DNA of 10,125 nt from CALCEB01 sp035531475 (GTDB lineage: Bacteria > Acidobacteriota > Terriglobia > UBA7540). The DNA lies in NCBI GenBank assembly GCA_035531475.1, contig DATKST010000140.1, positions 1 through 10,125 on the forward strand, given 5' to 3'. The notes beneath the pieces are model-generated. The model was not told the DNA's origin and ran no database searches. It saw only the letters and a program-made list of their open reading frames with translations. This document shows, in pieces, positions 6,986-10,125 of this stretch. Made by a program: the position numbers and the translations under genes. Numbering within the stretch: position 1 is the stretch's first letter; every line of letters starts with the position of its first letter.

Positions 6986-7033
6986 ACCCTAAAAAGTTGC
7001 TTAAGGACCGCTTCGGCCTTCCGTAGAGGCCTT

Positions 7034-7112
7034 TGTAGAGGCCGGCTTTAGCCGGGCATCGTGCCTCTTCAGCCGGGCATGGTGCCTCTTTAGCCAGGCA
7101 TAGTGCTGAGTT
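7034..7112. repeat. Dispersed hairpin repeat copy 2 running into a 21-nt tandem repeat
   Basis: TGTAGAGGCCGGCTTTAGCC (from 7034) repeats the element seen at 961 and forms the hairpin CCGGC (7042-7046), TTTA, GCCGG (7051-7055). Its right part begins a direct repeat of 21 nt. Units are 7050-7070 and 7071-7091, which differ at two positions, plus a decayed third unit at 7092-7112. The unit reads AGCCGGGCATsGTGCCTCTT with one more pyrimidine. It lies just after ilvC in non-coding sequence. Confidence 0.7.
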
Positions 7113-7130
7113 CAAAGCCTTCAAAAATGC

Positions 7131-7144
7131 CGCCCTAAAGGGCG
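7131..7144. repeat. Small hairpin CGCCC-TAAA-GGGCG
   Basis: A perfect 5-bp stem (7131-7135 with 7140-7144) and TAAA loop, followed by CCGCTAC, which also occurs in the hairpin at 5842-5874. It is part of the repeat-rich 430-bp gap between ilvC and the toxin-antitoxin pair, which has no convincing gene. Confidence 0.45.
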
Positions 7145-7233
7145 CCGCTACGAAACCCGCGTTGAAAGGTTTTTCAACAACCTGCCAGTCAGCGCCGTTT
7201 CCGTAGGAATGGCGCCAATCCACTTCAGGGCCA

Positions 7234-7320
7234 AGAGCCACGGTCAGGGCTTTTCTGGCGGTGGGCTCTTGCACAGGAAAAATCCCAACGGCCAATCACA
7301 GGGCGATTGACCGTGGCTAC
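7234..7320. repeat. Two-hairpin repeat element, full copy A
   Basis: The ends AGCCACGGTCA (7236-7246) and TGACCGTGGCT (7308-7318) are perfect 11-bp inverted repeats. Inside are two successive imperfect hairpins, one around 7238-7264 and one ending in GATTGACCGTGGCTAC. The element recurs as a second full copy at 8878-8961, and its left half alone recurs at 7886-7928. The copies are non-coding and lie on both sides of the relBE plus RelA/SpoT-like gene block. Confidence 0.8.
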
Positions 7321-7371
7321 TCGCTTCTTAAACACAGCCCTTTTTGGATTGCCTTTTGGAATGAACCTGTC

Positions 7372-7381
7372 TAACATGTTA
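7372..7381. promoter_or_regulatory. TAACATGTTA palindrome upstream of relB, possible operator
   Basis: TAACATGTTA is a perfect 10-bp palindrome in an AT-rich stretch 35 bp before the antitoxin start, next to two TTAAACA direct repeats 9 nt apart (from about 7379 and 7388). Ribbon-helix-helix antitoxins usually repress their own operon by binding such short sites. No strong -35/-10 pair is visible, so this is a candidate only. Confidence 0.4.
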
Positions 7382-7415
7382 AACATCTTAAACAAATCCA
7401 CAGGTGAGGCTGCTG

Positions 7416-7628
7416 ATGTTGGGAGTTCGATTGGAACCAGAGTTGGAGGCCAAGCTCGAGAAGCTGGCCAAGAAGACGGGGCGCAGCAAGAGTTACTATG
7501 CCAAGGAAGCCATCCGGCAATTTCTGGAGGACCGTGAAGACTACCTGCTGGGTCTTGCAGTCCTAGAGCGCAAGGAACCCACCATCAGTTTGGAAGAGCT
7601 GGAGCGGCGACTTGGCCTGGAGCATTGA
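7416..7628 (+). CDS. relB: RelB-type ribbon-helix-helix antitoxin
   Basis: This is the probable antitoxin of a type II toxin-antitoxin pair. It would bind and silence the downstream RelE-like toxin and repress its own promoter as a dimer. The 70-residue protein begins MLGVRLEPELEAKLEKLAKKTGRSKSYY in pieces that match the ribbon (VRL), first helix, the turn GRSKSYY and the second helix of the CopG/Arc fold. The C-terminal part, with SLEELERRLGL, is charged and would wrap the toxin. ATG 7416 follows AGGTGAGG (7402-7409). GTG 7404 in the same frame overlaps that ribosome site and is less likely. The end overlaps the toxin start by 17 bp, giving translational coupling. Confidence 0.85.
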   Translation: MLGVRLEPELEAKLEKLAKKTGRSKSYYAKEAIRQFLEDREDYLLGLAVLERKEPTISLEELERRLGLEH

Positions 7629-7881
7629 GTTCAGCCGCACCGCCGAAAAGCAGATGCGCAAGCTGAGCCGCGAGGCGCAGGCGGATATTATTGGCTACCT
7701 CCGCGAACGGGTGCAACCTGCAGAGAATGTCCGCCAGTTCGGAAAGATGCTCCACGGAGACAAGCAGGGATTGTGGCGCTATCGGGTGGGAACCTATCGC
7801 ATGATCTGTGATATCCAAGACCTAACCCACAAAGTGGTGGTACTCGTGATCGGCCATCGCAAGGACGTGTACCGGGGATAA
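7612..7881 (+). CDS. relE: RelE/ParE-superfamily toxin
   Basis: The protein is a probable ribosome-dependent mRNA endonuclease that halts translation when the antitoxin is lost. The 89-residue protein starts WSIEFSRTAEKQMRKLSRE, a typical RelE first strand and helix. It then carries the basic residues expected in the active site: K45, K51, R56, R58, R63 and the ending VIGHRKDVYR with H82, R83 and Y87. These match the lysine/arginine/tyrosine pattern of catalytic RelE rather than ParE, although I cannot exclude a gyrase-type relative. The start is TTG 7612, with GGAG at 7601-7604, inside the end of the antitoxin gene. Length and antitoxin-first order are standard for relBE. Confidence 0.88.
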   Translation: MAWSIEFSRTAEKQMRKLSREAQADIIGYLRERVQPAENVRQFGKMLHGDKQGLWRYRVGTYRMICDIQDLTHKVVVLVIGHRKDVYRG

Positions 7882-7885
7882 AAAT

Positions 7886-7928
7886 GTGTAGCCACGGTGA
7901 GGGCTTTTCTGGCCGTGGGGTCTTACAC
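7886..7928. repeat. Two-hairpin repeat element, left-half copy C
   Basis: GCCACGGTGAGGGCTTTTCT (7891-7910) and GGCCGTGGGG after it match the first hairpin of copy A (7237 onward) almost base for base. The outer GTGTA (7886-7890) and TACAC (7924-7928) extend the stem. The second hairpin is missing. It sits between relE and the RelA/SpoT-like gene and could fold in a transcript reading from one to the other. Confidence 0.7.
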
Positions 7929-7967
7929 GGAGGAAAGCTTGGTGCGCGTTGAGGAGGTGAGGCTGTC

Positions 7968-8873
7968 GTGAACAGGACAGAATATCTCAAATTCCTTCGG
8001 CCATATGACAGAGTACTCCGTCAGCTTCTGCTTGAGCTTGAATTCTTTAAAGAAGACGCGATCGGTGTAAACATCCATTCCCTTGAGCCCCGCCTCAAGA
8101 CCTATGAGAGCGCGACGGGGAAGTCCATCCGCCGCAATGTTCCCATTGCCGAACTGAAGGACATTGCAGGAATTCGCGTTGTCGCTGCGACAGCGGACGA
8201 AGTGGAGGTTGTAGCTCGCTTCTTCACCCGGAAAGCGGACGCAAAAGACCTCACCGTACAATCTGACAAGCTGAAGGACAAAGAAGACGGTTACCGTGCG
8301 AGGCATCTTGTGTTGCAGTTCGAAGGCTCTTATAGCAGAGGCTCGGCCTCTCCCGTTCTCGTTGAAGTGCAACTTCTCACCCTGTTGCAACACACCTACA
8401 ACTATATTTCTCGCGCGTGGATTTACAAATCCGAGCGTTCTTTCTCCGATGGATGGCATGCCGAATTCGCACAACTGTCGCGTGACCTCGCTGCCCTCGA
8501 TGAGCGGATCGCTAAGTTACAAAAGCAGGTAGTGAACTCCTCTCTGTTGGGAAGCGATGACGAACCTTTAACTCCATTTTCTTATCAGCGCATTGTCGCG
8601 GATATTTTTGGAGAACACGAAACTATCGAGAACGCGGTTGACAGCGTTCGGATGCTGATTGATCTCCAATACGACACAAATGGAAAACTGAGGAGTTTCT
8701 TTGGCAACACTGCAATTTTGGATTTGCGTTCACGCTTCTTAAAGGTGCAGACCCAGCCAGGTAGGGCAGTCGCCGAGGTTATCGCTAGTATGACTGTTCA
8801 CGACTCCTTCCTAATGTTTGGGGTTCGCCTTAGAGCATCAGAAGGAATCCTGCAAGGGTATGAAGCAAGCTAA
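7968..8873 (+). CDS. RelA/SpoT-domain protein, divergent alarmone synthetase-like
   Basis: Synthetases of this fold pass pyrophosphate from ATP to GDP/GTP ((p)ppGpp) or, in ToxSAS toxins, to tRNA 3' ends. The 301-residue protein has a helical start and a RelA_SpoT domain at about 34-160: LKDIAGIRVV with the metal-binding aspartate D65, DGYRARHLV (107-115, matching the nucleotide-stacking GY..xH motif) and VEVQLLT with the catalytic-type glutamate E133, ending AWIYK (150-154). Two usual features are altered. The basic R.K.S ATP-site motif reads N.H.S (35-38), and EVQIRT lacks its arginine. The last ~140 residues have no domain I recognise and no HD hydrolase. The start is GTG 7968 after a perfect AGGAGGTGA (7952-7960). 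It follows relBE in an accessory block. It may be a small alarmone synthetase, a ToxSAS-like toxin, or an inactive relative. Confidence 0.72.
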   Translation: MNRTEYLKFLRPYDRVLRQLLLELEFFKEDAIGVNIHSLEPRLKTYESATGKSIRRNVPIAELKDIAGIRVVAATADEVEVVARFFTRKADAKDLTVQSDKLKDKEDGYRARHLVLQFEGSYSRGSASPVLVEVQLLTLLQHTYNYISRAWIYKSERSFSDGWHAEFAQLSRDLAALDERIAKLQKQVVNSSLLGSDDEPLTPFSYQRIVADIFGEHETIENAVDSVRMLIDLQYDTNGKLRSFFGNTAILDLRSRFLKVQTQPGRAVAEVIASMTVHDSFLMFGVRLRASEGILQGYEAS

Positions 8874-8877
8874 GGAG

Positions 8878-8961
8878 TAGTCACGGTCAGTACTGTTCTG
8901 ACCGTGGATCGTTGTCGATGAAATGCCCACGGCCAATCACAGAACGATTGACCGTGGCTAC
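8878..8961. repeat. Two-hairpin repeat element, full copy B
   Basis: The first hairpin CACGGTCAG (8882-8890)/CTGACCGTG (8898-8906) is a perfect 9-bp stem. The second, CCACGGCCAATC (8927-8938)/GATTGACCGTGG (8946-8957), has one mismatch. The right 35 bases are nearly identical to the end of copy A (7286-7320). It lies in the gap between the convergent RelA/SpoT-like and DUF4145 genes, where it may also end transcription from either side. Nothing else is seen in this gap. Confidence 0.8.
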
Positions 8962-9009
8962 CGGCACCAGCTTGTCAGCATCGTTAGTGTAAAGAGGCAG
9001 AGCACAGAT

Positions 9010-9612
9010 TTACGGAGGAGCCTTCTTCAGCGCGCGAAGTCGATTAAGGAGTGCGGAATATTGGTACGTGGCTTTTAAAACTTCCTTGGTGAATTCTATT
9101 CCTATCTCAACTTCTTCCTTTCCGACCTGATCGTATTCGCGCGATTCGATATGGGCAGCGTCGTTCCCGAGAAGCCGGAGATCATCGAGTCCGTCCAGGA
9201 GTTCTTTTGGCAAAACGATTTTCGTTCCAAGGTCTCGGATGCGTTCTTTCAAGTCCTTGCCTTGAGCCGCGCGGTCGCGGGACAACTCTTCGAGCGTCTT
9301 GCGCACCATGATGGCGGCAGCGATAAAACACTCGCTTGCATGGCAAGTAATTGCTTGCTCCAAGGCAGCGACAACTGGTCGTGGGATGTTCGTCGCGTCG
9401 AAGTCGATCCGCAGTGCTGGATAGCACCTTGCGATTATATTATTCTTCCAAACAACGAAGAGGGCGGTTCTGCAGGTCATGTTAGGACACCGACGCTCCC
9501 CGATGCGAATGCTTTCATCGAGTAAAAAATCTAAAGAGTTGGCGACGAGTAACTCGAACGCGGGCTGGCGCAGACCTTCAGGTCTGCGATCTTGGTTTGT
9601 GCCATCCGGCAC
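9010..9612 (-). CDS. DUF4145-domain protein of unknown function
   Basis: Function is not known for this family, which often appears near restriction, toxin-antitoxin and other defence genes. The body from about residue 70 has the family pattern: IPRPVVAALEQAITCHASECF, a helix with MVRKTLEEL, LKERI..LGTKI, LPKELLDGLDDLRLLGNDAAH with its GNDAAH signature, and a final helix ending YSALLNRLRALKK. Near the start, CPNMTC (42-47) looks like half of a zinc ribbon. The only usual start giving this cysteine pair is GTG at 9612, with no Shine-Dalgarno. Residues about 9-15 are encoded by a perfect palindrome, so the N-terminus may be non-native. The next in-frame ATG (9480) would lose the first cysteine. 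It faces the RelA/SpoT-like gene tail to tail and follows hicA on the same strand by 61 bp. Confidence 0.7.
   Translation of the reverse strand: MPDGTNQDRRPEGLRQPAFELLVANSLDFLLDESIRIGERRCPNMTCRTALFVVWKNNIIARCYPALRIDFDATNIPRPVVAALEQAITCHASECFIAAAIMVRKTLEELSRDRAAQGKDLKERIRDLGTKIVLPKELLDGLDDLRLLGNDAAHIESREYDQVGKEEVEIGIEFTKEVLKATYQYSALLNRLRALKKAPP
9569..9588. repeat. CGCAGACC-TTCA-GGTCTGCG hairpin inside the DUF4145 N-terminus
   Basis: Arms 9569-9576 and 9581-9588 form a perfect 8-bp stem around TTCA. Such hairpins are typical of intergenic REP elements, yet this one falls in the open frame of the DUF4145 gene near its start. Either it sits in the true 5' leader and translation begins further in, or a repeat has joined the gene's 5' end. 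Confidence 0.6.
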
Positions 9613-9673
9613 GGAGAGCTAAAGCCGTTCGCCAGCCAGCATAGCACAATGCAGTCCGGCAGGTTCTTTTCGC

Positions 9674-9871
9674 TTAAAATTGCTTGGGAATGCCTGCCTG
9701 CTTCAGGACTGCGTTCGCAGTATGGCGGGAGAGGACGTGATGGTCAACTGGAAAGCGGCGGTTGGTGATAGGGCTGTGCCAGATTTCGTGATCTCCACGT
9801 CCAGTCCGTTCAAACTTACATCCGTGGGCGCGGAGAATTTCCTTGAGCTTCGGCGTATAGCTGGCAATCAG
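9674..9871 (-). CDS. hicA: HicA-family toxin with a CTG start
   Basis: HicA toxins are small double-stranded RNA-binding-fold ribonucleases that cleave mRNA. Reading the minus strand from 9871 gives 65 residues: ASYTPKLKEILRAHGCKF, then RTGRGDHEIWHSP, ITNRRFPVDHHV, and SRHTANAVLKQAGIPKQF before TAA (9674-9676). The conserved HicA histidine is H28 in GRGDHEIW, and the ending VLKQAGIPK is typical of the family. No ATG, GTG or TTG exists in this frame after the upstream stop at 9899-9901. The best start is CTG at 9869-9871, which overlaps the hicB stop as CTGA, the same geometry as coupled ATGA junctions. ATT at 9866 is the other choice. Length and sequence are normal for the family, so the gene is probably intact. 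The order hicB-hicA is usual for DUF1902 pairs. Confidence 0.85.
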   Translation of the reverse strand: MIASYTPKLKEILRAHGCKFERTGRGDHEIWHSPITNRRFPVDHHVLSRHTANAVLKQAGIPKQF

Positions 9872-10113
9872 GACGCCAGGGCCGCCACACCGCTCTCTTC
9901 ATGCTCGTAACGGGCGACGAACTCCACCGGGCCACCACCTGGCTCCAGTTGGCCATTCAGTTCTAACAGTTCCGGGATCAAGACGCGAAGCTTCCGGGCC
10001 AGCGCATTCGGGGATTCGGCTTCCGCCACCAAACCGGGCACGTCTTCGCTTTCTGCTACCCAAACCTCGGCCTCTGGGTCCCATCTTGCTTGTACGTGGT
10101 AAACTTGGCTCAC
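9868..10113 (-). CDS. hicB: HicB-like DUF1902 antitoxin
   Basis: This is the probable antitoxin to the HicA toxin encoded just downstream. The 81-residue protein shows the partial RNase H-like HicB fold: YHVQARWDPEAEVWVAESED (5-24), VPGLVAEAES, then a helix ending VLIPELLELNG (43-53), the DUF1902 signature. It has no added DNA-binding domain, so autoregulation by this protein alone is uncertain. The start is GTG at 10111-10113 with a strong AGGGGAGGG ribosome site immediately before it (10117-10125). The promoter would lie beyond the right edge. The stop codon overlaps the proposed hicA start by 4 nt (9868-9871), so the two are translationally coupled. Confidence 0.85.
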   Translation of the reverse strand: MSQVYHVQARWDPEAEVWVAESEDVPGLVAEAESPNALARKLRVLIPELLELNGQLEPGGGPVEFVARYEHEESGVAALAS

Positions 10114-10125
10114 GTTCCCTCCCCT

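Noticed and set aside
7034..7112. The 21-nt tandem units as a CRISPR array
   Set aside because: Units are adjacent with no spacers and are only two to three in number.
6684..7295. 203-codon minus-strand frame across the ilvC end and following gap
   Set aside because: It crosses the ilvC 3' end and the tandem repeats, and repeated CPAxxA peptides merely reflect the 21-nt repeat.
9151..9525. 124-codon plus-strand frame opposite the DUF4145 gene
   Set aside because: The minus strand carries the clear DUF4145 signature. The plus-strand product has no recognisable feature.
9680..9910. 76-codon plus-strand frame near the right end
   Set aside because: It is antisense to the HicA frame, whose family motifs are clear.

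Overview
The window comes from a bacterial chromosome of moderately high GC content. Gene style suggests Acidobacteriota or a related soil phylum: GTG/TTG starts, many short palindromic intergenic repeats, a DUF4145 protein of the long 'LLGNDAAH' type, and a DUF1902/HicA pair. This assignment is inference from style, because no rRNA or taxonomic marker is present.

The left half (about 260-6985) is housekeeping metabolism on the + strand. It holds a protein-L-isoaspartate methyltransferase (pcm), a family 2 glycosyltransferase of the polyprenyl-phosphate sugar type, a GHMP kinase best read as a divergent homoserine kinase (thrB), then ilvB, an ilvH-like ACT-domain subunit and ilvC. The last four fit one pathway. 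Homoserine kinase feeds threonine and hence isoleucine, while acetolactate synthase (IlvB plus small subunit) and ketol-acid reductoisomerase (IlvC) carry out the first two shared steps of valine, leucine and isoleucine synthesis. ilvB has its own near-consensus promoter (TTGACT-N18-TATAAT) with a perfect 14-bp palindrome just after the -10 box, a classic repressor site position. The ilv genes are not tightly packed. Large palindromic elements lie between ilvB and the ilvH-like gene, and a hairpin repeat plus a terminator-like hairpin lie between that gene and ilvC.

The stretch from about 6986 to 7415 has no gene but is rich in repeats: a 21-nt tandem repeat, small hairpins and an 87-bp two-hairpin element. 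The right half (7416 to the end) is accessory. It contains a RelB/RelE-type toxin-antitoxin pair, a divergent RelA/SpoT-fold (alarmone synthetase-like) protein, a minus-strand DUF4145 protein, and a minus-strand HicB(DUF1902)/HicA pair. The hicA gene has no ATG/GTG/TTG start. It appears to begin at a CTG that overlaps the hicB stop as CTGA, so a standard ORF scan misses it. Copies of the two-hairpin element lie before, within and after the relBE plus RelA/SpoT block.

The points most worth a second look are the RelA/SpoT-like protein with altered active-site motifs inside a toxin-antitoxin cluster, the repeat family bracketing it, the hidden hicA gene, the putative operator at ilvB, and the degenerate motifs in the ThrB-like and IlvH-like proteins.
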